DNA of 64,000 nucleotides from an uncultured Bacteroidia bacterium (GTDB taxonomy: Bacteria; Bacteroidota; Bacteroidia; Bacteroidales; UBA932), in contig CADBAY010000002.1 of NCBI GenBank assembly GCA_902792815.1, positions 1-64,000 of the forward strand. Direction: 5' to 3'. A program made the position numbers and the translations under genes. The notes beneath the pieces were generated by a model. The model was not told the DNA's origin. It saw only the letters and a list, made by a program, of their open reading frames with translations, and did no database searches. Below, piece after piece: positions 45,775 through 53,847 of this stretch (positions are counted from its first letter, which is position 1; each line of letters begins with the position of its first letter).

Positions 45775-47192
45775 AATTCAAGTTTGCAAATATTCTCAAC
45801 ATGTTGAGTATGAGGAAACATATCGACCGGCTGCACGGCAGTTATCTTGTACCTGCCTGACATCAGGGCTATGTCACGGGCCTGTGAGGCAGGATTGCAG
45901 CTCACATACACTATACGGTCCGGGAGAGCGCGCATGATTGTCGCAACCACATCGGGATGCATACCGGCGCGGGGCGGGTCGACTATCATCACGTCGGGAT
46001 GTCCGTGCTCGGAGATAAAGTCATCGGTGAGGATATCTTTCATATCGCCGGCAAACCATTCGCAGTTGGTTATGCCGTTGGCGGCTGCATTGGTTCGGGC
46101 ATCTTCAATGGCCTCGGGAACATATTCTATACCAATGACTTTGCGTGCTCCTGCGCTGACAAACTGCGCTATTGTTCCCGTGCCGGTATAAAGGTCGTAA
46201 ACGGTTTGGGTTCCGTCAAGGGCGGCGAATTCCCTTGCCTTGCGGTACAGTTGGAGGGCCTGCGGGGCATTGGTCTGGTAGAACGATTTGGGGCCTATGC
46301 GGAAGCTGAGGTTCTCCATCTTCTCGTAGATGGCGGGACTGCCGCTGAAGAGGATACATTCCTGATCGGATATACTGTCGTTTCCTTTGGTATTGATAAC
46401 GTAATACAACGACGTGATCTCTGGGAAACGGTCCCGTACATACTCCAGAAGCGGTTTGATGGCGGGGGAGGGAGCGCCAAAACAGACGATCAACATAACC
46501 TGCCCGTCTTCGGTGGTGCGCACGAACATATTGCGCAAAAGTCCGTGATTCTCCCGTATGTTATAGAAACTCAGCCCGTTACGCAATGCGTATTCCTTTA
46601 TGGCAAGACGAATTGCATTAGACGGCTCCCTCTGGAGATAGCATTTTTCGATATCCAAAACCTTGTCGAAAAATTTGCCAACGTGGAAGCCCAGTCCGGG
46701 GTTGGCATCCGTGGGGGGAGTCTCTCCGGGTAGCAGCCAGCGTTTGTTTGAAGCGCTGAATTCCAGCTTGTTACGGTAGAAAATAGTCTTTTCTGAGCCT
46801 ATAATTGGTTGAAATTCAGGTACTTGGAGATGCCCGATGCGGGTTAGCTGATCATATACCTGACGCTGCTTTGCGCTTAATTGTATACTGTAGGGAAGGG
46901 GTTGCCAGCGACAACCTCCGCAAACACCGAAATGCTGGCAGAAAGGCTCAAGCCGCTGGGAGGAAGGCTTTTTGATCTTTATTATCCGGCCTTCCAGGAA
47001 ATTGCTTTTTTTGCGGGTCAGGCGCACGTCAACCACGTCACCGGGTACTGCAAACTCAACGAACAGCACGCGTCCCTCGGACTGAGGATCGTCTGTGTCG
47101 AGCCGGGCGTGAGCGATTGATTTACCTTCAGCGGCAATATCTTCGATCAGTATATCGTGAAGGACAATGTCGAGTTTTCCTTTTCTGCTCAT
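45759..47192 (-). CDS. rlmD: 23S rRNA (uracil(1939)-C(5))-methyltransferase
   Basis: A 477-residue RumA/RlmD-type SAM-dependent RNA methyltransferase. An N-terminal TRAM domain (about 5-75) precedes an iron-sulfur cysteine set (CQHFGVCGGCRW near 85-95 with another Cys later). The SAM site is VYDLYTGTGTIAQFVS near 330, MIVDPPRAGMHPDVV near 405, and the nucleophilic cysteine is in VYVSCNPASQARD near 432. The related TrmA/RlmC groups cannot be fully excluded. Its start lies only 6 nt after a TATATTTG box, suggesting a leaderless message. Confidence 0.9.
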   Translation of the reverse strand: MSRKGKLDIVLHDILIEDIAAEGKSIAHARLDTDDPQSEGRVLFVEFAVPGDVVDVRLTRKKSNFLEGRIIKIKKPSSQRLEPFCQHFGVCGGCRWQPLPYSIQLSAKQRQVYDQLTRIGHLQVPEFQPIIGSEKTIFYRNKLEFSASNKRWLLPGETPPTDANPGLGFHVGKFFDKVLDIEKCYLQREPSNAIRLAIKEYALRNGLSFYNIRENHGLLRNMFVRTTEDGQVMLIVCFGAPSPAIKPLLEYVRDRFPEITSLYYVINTKGNDSISDQECILFSGSPAIYEKMENLSFRIGPKSFYQTNAPQALQLYRKAREFAALDGTQTVYDLYTGTGTIAQFVSAGARKVIGIEYVPEAIEDARTNAAANGITNCEWFAGDMKDILTDDFISEHGHPDVMIVDPPRAGMHPDVVATIMRALPDRIVYVSCNPASQARDIALMSGRYKITAVQPVDMFPHTQHVENICKLELCSSI

Positions 47193-47198
47193 AACTTA

Positions 47199-47206
47199 CA
47201 AATATA
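47199..47206 (-). promoter_or_regulatory. -7 box of the rlmD unit
   Basis: Minus-strand TATATTTG; the last G lies 6 nt before the ATG at 47192. Confidence 0.5.
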
Positions 47207-47321
47207 TAAAAAAATATTTTTTGTTGCGAGGGGAGCCGTTCATAGAGTTTAGTTAACATAATATAAATTGTATAACAAGAGCGCAATCTGCGCCCGGTAT
47301 CGAAAAATATGAGAAAAATAC

Positions 47322-47329
47322 TATATTTG
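47322..47329 (+). promoter_or_regulatory. -7 box of the DUF5723 gene
   Basis: TATATTTG, 22 nt before the ATG at 47352. Confidence 0.5.
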
Positions 47330-47351
47330 TAGAAATAATTATTGACGAAAG

Positions 47352-48659
47352 ATGAAAAAGTTATTCACCGCAGCTGTGTTGCTTACCGGCTTTATGGCAG
47401 TTTCTGCAGCTCAAGAGTTTAAAACCTCTTTTTTCCTCGACAATCACGTTTACAGCTACCGAATCAATCCGGCCGCCCCGTTTGAGAATGATTCATTCTC
47501 CTTCTTTGCCGTAGGTGTCGGTAATACTTCTTTCTCAATGCCTTCCAACCTGCCCCTGTCTTCACTCATTTTCAAAACTCCTGAAGGCAAATATACCTGG
47601 GGCTTCGGCGAGTCGATTCCGGCCGATAAGTTCCTCTCGGGCATCACTATGGATAATTATATGCAGCCGGAATTAAGCGTCAACCTTATCACATTCGGCC
47701 ATCAGGAAGAAGACAGGCGCTTTACTGCCGAGCTTAACGTCCGTACGAATACTTATTTCTACGCCCCCAAGGACTTCTTCGGAGCCATGAAGATAGGTCT
47801 TAATGACGGTCTTAAGACAAAAACCGGCCGCTACAGCTTCGAGAACATGCATTTTGAATCCAATAATTATGCAGAGGTTGCCGTAGGCTATTCCCGCAGG
47901 CTGGAAGATAACCTTATCCTTGGCGGAACTGCAAAGGTGCTCCTTGGACTCGGCGGTGCTTTCCTTGATATTCACAATCTTGAACTCGGAGAATATCCCG
48001 GCGATGATTTCGGCGGTACGGTTAACGCCGATGCTTATATTTCTTGCAAAACTATGGGCGTGAACCCTGCATTGGTCAAGAACAGCCTGTATTACCTCCA
48101 GGATGCAGGATATAGCGGATTCGGCATTTGCGGCTTAGGCCTCGGTGTCGATCTGGGTGCTACCTGGACTCCCCTCGAGGGACTCGATGTAGGATTCTCT
48201 GTAGTCGACCTTGGTTTCCTTACGTGGTTTGATTCTGTTCACGGCACGATTGACTACAAAGACCGCGTTATCGACGATGCCGAGGAGGGCCTGCAGCTTG
48301 AATCGGTTGAAAACGTCATCAAGACTAAGCTCATCAATTTCAACATTCATGTTTCCGCTAAGTACCGTATGCCGTTCTACGAAGGCCTGACGGCCGGCGT
48401 ACTTACTACTTTCCAGAGGCACTTCACTGAAGCCCGTGTCGGACTTGACGTTACGCCCCTGAGGGCCATCAGCCTTGCCGCTTCGGCCGCATTCAACAAT
48501 TATGGATTCGATTTTGGTGCAGCGCTCAACTTCCGCTTCCCCGGGGTGAACCTGTTCCTGGGTGCAGACTCGTTCGCGGCCTTCAAGATGAACGAATATC
48601 ACATTCCTTCATCCAAAGGCATTACCAACATAACTGCCGGTCTAGCAATAGCTTTCTAG
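47352..48659 (+). CDS. DUF5723-like outer-membrane-associated protein
   Basis: A 435-residue exported protein, signal peptide to about residue 20 (FMAVSAAQ). The mature protein is strand-rich with repeated Gly/aromatic patterns and ends VNLFLGADSFAAFKMNEYHIPSSKGITNITAGLAIAF, with a C-terminal phenylalanine. The opening (TSFFLDNHVYSYRINPA) resembles the DUF5723 group of Bacteroidota beta-barrel-like proteins, of unknown role. It has its own promoter box and converges on the acyltransferase gene with a shared CTAG over both stop codons. Confidence 0.7.
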   Translation: MKKLFTAAVLLTGFMAVSAAQEFKTSFFLDNHVYSYRINPAAPFENDSFSFFAVGVGNTSFSMPSNLPLSSLIFKTPEGKYTWGFGESIPADKFLSGITMDNYMQPELSVNLITFGHQEEDRRFTAELNVRTNTYFYAPKDFFGAMKIGLNDGLKTKTGRYSFENMHFESNNYAEVAVGYSRRLEDNLILGGTAKVLLGLGGAFLDIHNLELGEYPGDDFGGTVNADAYISCKTMGVNPALVKNSLYYLQDAGYSGFGICGLGLGVDLGATWTPLEGLDVGFSVVDLGFLTWFDSVHGTIDYKDRVIDDAEEGLQLESVENVIKTKLINFNIHVSAKYRMPFYEGLTAGVLTTFQRHFTEARVGLDVTPLRAISLAASAAFNNYGFDFGAALNFRFPGVNLFLGADSFAAFKMNEYHIPSSKGITNITAGLAIAF

Positions 48660-49792
48660 AGCGACTTTACGGGATTCCCGTAGATGTGCCAGAAAATATC
48701 ACGGAGGGCGTCTCGATCGAGGCGCCTTTCGAGTTTGGAGAGTTTGTGCTCGGTGTATGCCTTGAACGCCTCCAAATCTTCGGGAAGATACTTGACTCCC
48801 AGGTATTCGGACGTGCCATTCATAAGGTCGTAACCCATATAATTGGTCTTCCAGAGCTTATATCCCTTGTGGATCCTCTGGTCCAGAAGGTCGCGGAGCA
48901 ACTGGTAACGGTCGTTGCCGGTATGTTCAGAGGCTGAATGAATCTCCTCGGCGGTGAGAGGTTTGCCAATATTTAGGTGTATATGGCCTTTTTGCTGCCT
49001 TATGCCTGTCAGGATACTGTGGAGGTCCTCCTTGGGCTTCTTGACGTATGGCGCTTCCCTGCTGAGCAGCAATTCACGGGCCTTGCGGCTGTCGCAAGGT
49101 TCGTATTCGTAGGATATGCTCATAGGGACGATATTCAGCTCCTCGAAATTCTGCTCGAAACCGTTCTCTCCGCTCATGTCGAACATCTTAAGAAGACCCT
49201 GTTCGGTTTTGTCTATACCGTTTTTGGAGCGGCCTTCCTTTTGTGCTACCCAGATCGAGGCGTTGCCGGAGGTGATGCTCAGACGTATATATTTAGAGAG
49301 AGTCTGGGAATTCAGGTACATCTGGCGGGCGCTGATGCCGCGGATGACTTTAATCATCCTGTTGGACTTCATCAGGTCCTCCATAAGCTTGTTGGAAAGA
49401 AGGTTGCTTCCAACGCACAACTCGGCGAACGGAAGCCCCGCCTCGTGCATGCTGTAAAGGATCAATGCCGGGTCAAGAACGATGTCCCTGTGATTGGAAA
49501 TAGCAAGGAACTTGCCCTTGATCTTTGTCAGATTGGACATTCCGGAATAAGTGAAGCCTTCTGAAGTACGGGCCAGGACGGCGGTAATAACGCCTGTCAT
49601 TACAACTGCCTGGAACTCATCGATACTCTTGATTCGCCTCAATGTTCCCCCGAGAAAATCAAGCCCTTCCTTAGGGAAGAGATACTTGGAAATCATGGGC
49701 AAGGATGGATGGCGGGATACTCTCTGAAGTGCTTCTACAGCTTCTTCGTCGCTGTACGGCCGTATGTCTTCGAATTCTGAAAGATCAATCAT
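48656..49792 (-). CDS. Glycerol-phosphate acyltransferase-like protein
   Basis: A 378-residue PlsC/PlsB-family acyltransferase-like protein. The presumed catalytic block is AISNHRDIVLDPALI near residue 95; in most relatives the spacing is H-x4-D, while here His and the second Asp are six apart with a closer Asp two residues on. An arginine-glycine region (SNRMIKVIRGIS) and the substrate-binding WVAQKEGRSKNG (EGxR type) follow, and NIVPMSISYEYEPCD forms the fourth block. It likely works in membrane phospholipid or lipid A-like synthesis. It has its own consensus promoter within the queA 3' region. Confidence 0.78.
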   Translation of the reverse strand: MIDLSEFEDIRPYSDEEAVEALQRVSRHPSLPMISKYLFPKEGLDFLGGTLRRIKSIDEFQAVVMTGVITAVLARTSEGFTYSGMSNLTKIKGKFLAISNHRDIVLDPALILYSMHEAGLPFAELCVGSNLLSNKLMEDLMKSNRMIKVIRGISARQMYLNSQTLSKYIRLSITSGNASIWVAQKEGRSKNGIDKTEQGLLKMFDMSGENGFEQNFEELNIVPMSISYEYEPCDSRKARELLLSREAPYVKKPKEDLHSILTGIRQQKGHIHLNIGKPLTAEEIHSASEHTGNDRYQLLRDLLDQRIHKGYKLWKTNYMGYDLMNGTSEYLGVKYLPEDLEAFKAYTEHKLSKLERRLDRDALRDIFWHIYGNPVKSL

Positions 49793-49812
49793 TGTATTGT
49801 TATTATCAACAA

Positions 49813-49844
49813 CAAATTTAGCAAATTATCTTCTAAATAACAAA
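49813..49844 (-). promoter_or_regulatory. Promoter of the acyltransferase gene
   Basis: Minus strand: TTTG (complement of 49841-49844), 20-bp spacer, TAAATTTG (complement of 49813-49820). It overlaps the last codons of queA. Confidence 0.7.
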
Positions 49845-51031
49845 GATGAGTCTCCATAACTGAGGAAGCGGAATCCGTGCCCCAGGGCGTAGTTGTAAAT
49901 GGTCTGCCAGTCCCCTCCTACAAAAGCGCTGATGAGAAGCAGCAAAGTGCTCTGGGGCTGATGGAAATTGGTTACCATCCTATCGACGAGCCGGAAGTCG
50001 AAGCCGGGGACAATTATAATGCGGGTGCCAATTTGTAGTTTGTCCAATCCGTTGTCATCCAGATACTTGACTAATGCCTCAAGGGCTTCTTTCGTGCTGT
50101 ATGTCCATTCCCTCTCGTACGGTGCCCACTGAGTTACGTCTTCGGGATGGCCCTTCTCAATGCATGAAGCACCGGCGTAGTACAGCGATTCGAGCGTACG
50201 CACCGATGTTGTGCCCACTGCCGTAATGCCGCCCGTGGCGGAAAGAATGCGGCAGAGCAGATTGCGGCTTACGCTGAAAGGTTCGCGGTGCATGGGGTGG
50301 GATGCTATTGTGGAACTCTTGACCGGCAGGAATGTCCCTGCACCCACGTGAAGGCATACATTCTCGATATCAACGCCTCTGCCGGCAATTGCCTCAAGCA
50401 CTTCGGAAGTGAAATGAAGTCCCGCAGTAGGTGCGGCAACCGATCCCCGTATATGGGCGTAAAGAGTCTGATAACGTTCTATATCGATTGCTTCCGTAGC
50501 GCGGTTCAGGTAAGGTGGAATAGGAATCCTGCCGCAGCGCTCAAGTAATTCAGAGAAAGGAATCCCGCCCTGCCAGGAAAACTCCACGATTCCGGTCTGG
50601 CCGTCCCTGCTGATGAGACGGGCCTTCGGTGATATGCCGTCAAACTCTCCGGAATCGGAATCGAGGTCCAGCAATTCATTATCTTTAAGGCGCTTAGAGT
50701 TACCTATCACACATTTCCAGCGGCAACTTCCAGTGGTGGCAAAATTGGTATTATACTCTGACGGCGTATCGGGTTCAAGGCAAAAAATTTCAATATGGGC
50801 GCCTGTGGGCCGTTTGAAGAACAAACGTGCTGGTACAACTTTGGTGTCGTTGAACACCATCATGCTGCCAGAGGGTATATGTTGAGGGAGATTCTTGAAT
50901 ACTGTTTCCGTGCAAGCTCCGTCTTTATATACGAGCAATTTTGAGGAGTCGCGTTCAGAAAGCGGATATTTTGCTATCCGCTCGTCTGGCAGCACGTATG
51001 TGTAGTCTTCAATTTTTATATCCGGTATCAT
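49826..51031 (-). CDS. queA: S-adenosylmethionine:tRNA ribosyltransferase-isomerase
   Basis: QueA transfers and isomerises the ribosyl moiety of SAM to preQ1 in tRNA, forming epoxyqueuosine. The protein has 401 residues, a little over the usual 350. Motifs: DYTYVLPDERIAKYPLSERDSSKLL at the start, VFNDTKVVPARLFF near 58, SVAAPTAGLHFTSEV near 190, HVGAGTFLPVK near 220, MHREPFSVS near 240, GTTSVRTLESL near 265 and the C-terminal NFHQPQSTLLLLISAFVGGD segment. It has a box (TATATTTG, complement of 51052-51059) 20 nt upstream. Confidence 0.95.
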   Translation of the reverse strand: MIPDIKIEDYTYVLPDERIAKYPLSERDSSKLLVYKDGACTETVFKNLPQHIPSGSMMVFNDTKVVPARLFFKRPTGAHIEIFCLEPDTPSEYNTNFATTGSCRWKCVIGNSKRLKDNELLDLDSDSGEFDGISPKARLISRDGQTGIVEFSWQGGIPFSELLERCGRIPIPPYLNRATEAIDIERYQTLYAHIRGSVAAPTAGLHFTSEVLEAIAGRGVDIENVCLHVGAGTFLPVKSSTIASHPMHREPFSVSRNLLCRILSATGGITAVGTTSVRTLESLYYAGASCIEKGHPEDVTQWAPYEREWTYSTKEALEALVKYLDDNGLDKLQIGTRIIIVPGFDFRLVDRMVTNFHQPQSTLLLLISAFVGGDWQTIYNYALGHGFRFLSYGDSSLLFRR

Positions 51032-51200
51032 CTTGTTCTAATTTTGCAGCGCAAATATAGCAATTTTCCCATCACGGTCGGCAAAGTATTGATGCGTTCT
51101 CCCCTATTTACAAAATGCAATTAATAACGGTCTTTCTGACTTTACAAATGTAAATACTTTTGGCGACGCCAGACAGGTTTTCGAATAGCCGTCAGGATGG

Positions 51201-51236
51201 CTGTATAAGGTTTGTTTATACAGTATAATAGTTTTG
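51201..51236 (+). promoter_or_regulatory. Inverted repeat and -7 box before the small ORF
   Basis: CTGTATAA (51201-51208) and TTATACAG (51216-51223) form a perfect 8-bp dyad; TAGTTTTG follows at 51229-51236. The dyad covers the place expected for the -33 element and so could be an operator. The small ORF starts 29 nt beyond the box. Confidence 0.4.
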
Positions 51237-51264
51237 ATTAAATCATTGATAATCAGCCAATAAT

Positions 51265-51393
51265 ATGATTTATCTAATTCTTTTATTTAGTATTTTGGAT
51301 GGGCTTTTATTATGGTTTTCGGCTAAATCGCTTAAAAATCGAATTGTTATAATTGGCTATATTAATAATAATCAAGAATTTAATGCGATATAA
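51265..51393 (+). CDS. Candidate 42-residue single-span membrane protein
   Basis: A short frame: MIYLILLFSILDGLLLWFSA, then KSLKNRIVIIGYINNN and a short tail to a TAA at 51391-51393. One hydrophobic span is followed by three basic residues, the topology of a small inner-membrane protein. It is preceded by a promoter-like box with an inverted repeat and lies upstream of an XRE regulator. In DNA this rich in A+T, chance frames are usually short, so it is worth listing, but homologues are unknown to me. It could be non-coding. Confidence 0.35.
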   Translation: MIYLILLFSILDGLLLWFSAKSLKNRIVIIGYINNNQEFNAI

Positions 51394-51464
51394 ATAAATA
51401 TATTCTTTAGGCTAAAATGCTTGTTTTGTGCCTATCCCCTGCCCTTCTTGTGGATTCGATAATT

Positions 51465-51496
51465 ATTGTATATTTCAAATAGATTGATTACTTTTG
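51465..51496 (+). promoter_or_regulatory. Promoter of the XRE regulator gene
   Basis: ATTG at 51465-51468, 20-bp spacer, TACTTTTG at 51489-51496, 20 nt before the ATG at 51516. Confidence 0.6.
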
Positions 51497-51515
51497 TAAA
51501 TCAAATGAACTGCAT

Positions 51516-51836
51516 ATGAACACTCGCCTTCTCCGCTTTTTAGAAGCCGAAAATATCAGCCAGTCTCAATTCGCCGACAGTATCGGCGTGGCACGTGCCA
51601 GCATCTCGCATATTCTGTCCGGCCGCAATAAGCCCGGATTTGATTTCCTGGAAAAACTTGCCTCGCAATATCCAAATCTCAGCCTTGAATGGCTGGTAAC
51701 CGGGCGTGGCAGGATGTACAATGCCGGCGGTGAAGATGCTGAATCTCTCGAAAATGCGCTCTCACTTGCCCCAAAGGGGCAAATCGAGCGTATTGTAGTG
51801 TTCTTTTCCGACGGCACGTTCAAGGAGTTCAAGTAA
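51516..51836 (+). CDS. XRE-family helix-turn-helix regulator
   Basis: A 106-residue DNA-binding protein. The helix-turn-helix lies at 11-40: ISQSQFADSIGVARASISHILSGRNKPGFDFL, with the SQSQFAD helix and the VARASISHIL recognition helix. A short linker leads to a C-terminal part (about 65-106) with a beta-like RIVVFFSDGTFKEF. Such proteins are common single-domain repressors in Bacteroidota. Its targets are not obvious; the inverted repeat at 51201-51223 and the genes downstream are candidates. A box for the following gene (51880-51887) separates it from the DHODH-like gene. Confidence 0.88.
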   Translation: MNTRLLRFLEAENISQSQFADSIGVARASISHILSGRNKPGFDFLEKLASQYPNLSLEWLVTGRGRMYNAGGEDAESLENALSLAPKGQIERIVVFFSDGTFKEFK

Positions 51837-51879
51837 CTCAAACGCTGCTTTCGGGCTTTTATTTAATCTGCAATTTGTT

Positions 51880-51887
51880 TATATTTG
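51880..51887 (+). promoter_or_regulatory. -7 box of the DHODH-like gene
   Basis: TATATTTG, 25 nt before the ATG at 51913, in the gap after the XRE gene. Confidence 0.5.
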
Positions 51888-51912
51888 TAGGTTAATAGAA
51901 GTTTGCCTTTAT

Positions 51913-52707
51913 ATGTACAGCCTTCTTATCAGACCGATAACTCGCAGAATCAAGGACAGCGGCAAGGCTTCCGCCATCGCACTTCGATACTTCAAGTTCG
52001 AGGGTATGATACCTGGCGGCCGCTTTTTTAACCGCTTGATCCACGGAAACAGGCCTGTGGGGCTCGAGCGTGAAGTGTTTGGCATCAATTTCTACAATCC
52101 TGTAGGCCTTGGTGCCGGACTAGACGTTGACGGAGACCTGTACAACGACCTTAACGACTTGGGATTCAGCTTTGTAGAGATCGGCCCCTTCTCTGAGGTC
52201 GCTGCTATCCGTAAGGCTATCGGGCGGCTTCAGTCAGACCCTCCCGACGATATACTTGCCGCATGCATTGCAAATGAGTATTTGTCTTCTTTCTGCCTTG
52301 CATATGACTTCTGTGACTTTTTCGTCATAGATATATCCGGGAATCCCGAGATTGAATTGCTTGATGATATCCTCGATGCAAGGCTCACCTATGAGGAATA
52401 TAAACCTATAGTGGTCAAGATTCCCGAGACTATTGCGCCGGACGATCTGGATTACATAATCGAGTATTGCCTGATGAACAGCGTGGATGGTATTGAAGCG
52501 CGTAATATTCAGCAAATCAGCCATATAAAAGAAAAGACCAAGGGGCGTTTGCCCATTATAGCCAACTGCCATATCAAGACTCCCGCCCAGGCTCGCGAGG
52601 CTTTGGACGCCGGTGCGTCGCTAATTGAAGTGCGCATGGGGCTTGTACGCGAAGGTCCATCGCTTGTCGGGCGTATTTTGAAACATCTTTCCGCCAAAAC
52701 AAAATGA
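51913..52707 (+). CDS. Degenerate dihydroorotate dehydrogenase-like protein
   Basis: A 264-residue protein with the framework of class 2 dihydroorotate dehydrogenase (PyrD) but shorter than the usual 320-340. GINFYNPVGLGAGLDVDG near 60 corresponds to the PyrD GLAAGLDKDG loop, with Val where the FMN-contacting Lys normally sits. The family's N-x-SSPNTPGLR loop is replaced by IDISGNPEIELL, a GGLSG segment is missing, and the FMN phosphate motif GVGGI reads ANCHI; only AREALDAGASLIEV and the end GPSLVGRILKHL look orthodox. It may be a non-catalytic or repurposed paralogue. It overlaps pncC by four bases. Confidence 0.75.
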   Translation: MYSLLIRPITRRIKDSGKASAIALRYFKFEGMIPGGRFFNRLIHGNRPVGLEREVFGINFYNPVGLGAGLDVDGDLYNDLNDLGFSFVEIGPFSEVAAIRKAIGRLQSDPPDDILAACIANEYLSSFCLAYDFCDFFVIDISGNPEIELLDDILDARLTYEEYKPIVVKIPETIAPDDLDYIIEYCLMNSVDGIEARNIQQISHIKEKTKGRLPIIANCHIKTPAQAREALDAGASLIEVRMGLVREGPSLVGRILKHLSAKTK

Positions 52708-53186
52708 ATGTCGAGCAACGAATAGGACTTTTGCTGAAAGAGCATGGATGGAGTTTGAGCGCCGCCGAATCTTGTACAGGAGGACGGATATCGCACCTTA
52801 TAACCACTGTGTCCGGTTCTTCATCATATTATCTGGGATCGGTAACTTCCTACGCCGTCAGCGTCAAAGAAAAGGTGCTTGGTGTATCCCCTTCCGTGAT
52901 AGAGAATAAAGGCGTAGTGAGCAGCGAGGTTGCAGCGGCAATGGCCGAGGGGGTGAGGCGGTTGACCGGAAGTACTTTTGCGGTTGCTACTACCGGGCTC
53001 GCAGAAGGGAGCGACGGGCATTACCCGGAGGGTACGGTTTGGATTGGAGCCAGTGGTCCTGAGGGTACTTTTACCGAAATTTTCCACTGCGAGGGGCCTC
53101 GGAAGTCCAATATAAAGCGCTTTACCACCGCCGCGCTCCGTTTTTTGGAGAAAAACATTGTTCGGTACATAAATAATTGTAAATAA
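52704..53186 (+). CDS. pncC: CinA-family nicotinamide-nucleotide amidohydrolase
   Basis: A 160-residue protein equal to the C-terminal CinA domain, which deamidates NMN to nicotinate mononucleotide in NAD recycling. Features: LSAAESCTGGRISHLITTVSGSSSYYLGSVTSYAVSVKEKVLGVS covers the catalytic serine and following residues (Ser in ESCTGG), then VVSSEVAAAMAEGV near 68 and ATTGLAEGSDGHYPEGTVWIG near 95. The larger CinA fusion with an ADP-ribose-binding domain is not present. It starts in the stop of the DHODH-like gene. Confidence 0.92.
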   Translation: MNVEQRIGLLLKEHGWSLSAAESCTGGRISHLITTVSGSSSYYLGSVTSYAVSVKEKVLGVSPSVIENKGVVSSEVAAAMAEGVRRLTGSTFAVATTGLAEGSDGHYPEGTVWIGASGPEGTFTEIFHCEGPRKSNIKRFTTAALRFLEKNIVRYINNCK

Positions 53187-53213
53187 GCTAATAGAACAAT
53201 TTAGTTATAGGTG

Positions 53214-53229
53214 TTAACATTTTTGTTAA
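53214..53229. promoter_or_regulatory. Palindrome TTAACA-TTTT-TGTTAA
   Basis: A perfect 6-bp inverted repeat with 4-nt centre, ending 9 bp before the lipoprotein ATG at 53239. It matches the element at 22526-22542 and, with wider spacing, the dyad at 34078-34095. Confidence 0.4.
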
Positions 53230-53238
53230 GGCTGAAAA

Positions 53239-53838
53239 ATGATAAAAAAAGCACTATTCGCCATACTTTTCGCGGGCATTTTGGTATCATGTCAGCGTGA
53301 GGTGATACCCGAAACTATCGACGTGCCCGAAACGACCGTCGCGGATATACCGGGCACAAGTGACGGGACAATTCAGCTGGCTTTGACGGGCAGTTCAAAT
53401 TTGAAGGATTATATCAAAGTCTCATATACAATGGTCGGGCCGGACGATTCAACTGAAAAAGGGACATTCAACAACATCCCGACCAGCCGTTCTTTCGAAT
53501 TGATGGAAGGAAGTGCCAAATTTGCCGTATTTGCTGAAAAGGTTAATGACATTCCCTCTGCTATGTACAGCAGCGAGGATGGTTTCACCCTTGAGCTCTC
53601 CGCATCGGTCGCAACCCCTGACGGCGGTAAGCAATTTGTTTTGTGCGGCTTGAAGAATGCCAAAATCAAAAATGAAGAAGAACTTCTCTCCAAGACGGTA
53701 AACGCTATTAACGAGGGCTTGGGCGACGAAATGCCGGGCACCGGTAAAAAGCATTATTTACGATTTGATATAGCCGACGACGGTGATGGCGGCCTTACTG
53801 TCAGCACTATCTTTGTTTCGGGTAATTTAATTGATTGA
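53239..53838 (+). CDS. Lipoprotein of unknown function
   Basis: A 199-residue lipoprotein (lipobox LVSC, Cys18). The mature part has a Pro/Thr/Asp-rich start, then beta-rich segments (TIQLALTGSSNLKDYIKVSYTM, SRSFELMEGSAKFAVFAEKV) compatible with one or two Ig-like sandwiches. No family recognised. It lies just before the carboxyltransferase gene but the gap of 9 bp could mean co-transcription. A TTAACA/TGTTAA dyad sits directly before its start. Confidence 0.7.
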   Translation: MIKKALFAILFAGILVSCQREVIPETIDVPETTVADIPGTSDGTIQLALTGSSNLKDYIKVSYTMVGPDDSTEKGTFNNIPTSRSFELMEGSAKFAVFAEKVNDIPSAMYSSEDGFTLELSASVATPDGGKQFVLCGLKNAKIKNEEELLSKTVNAINEGLGDEMPGTGKKHYLRFDIADDGDGGLTVSTIFVSGNLID

Positions 53839-53847
53839 CAAGACTTT

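Larger units (their letters stand above)
51032..51515. other. A+T-rich gap with dyads and promoter-like boxes
   Basis: A 484-bp gap between queA and the XRE gene. Besides the queA box (51052-51059) it contains the palindrome TTTACA-AA-TGTAAA (51141-51154), a plus-strand TACTTTTG (51155-51162), an 8-bp inverted repeat with 7-nt loop (51201-51223), a plus-strand TAGTTTTG (51229-51236) and a 42-codon hydrophobic ORF (51265-51393) listed separately. Further right only A+T-rich sequence is seen until the XRE promoter. Confidence 0.6.

Noticed and set aside
51032-51515. preQ1 riboswitch upstream of queA
   Set aside because: Only about 20 nt lie between the queA -7 box and its start codon, too little for an aptamer, and no preQ1-like pseudoknot sequence is seen.
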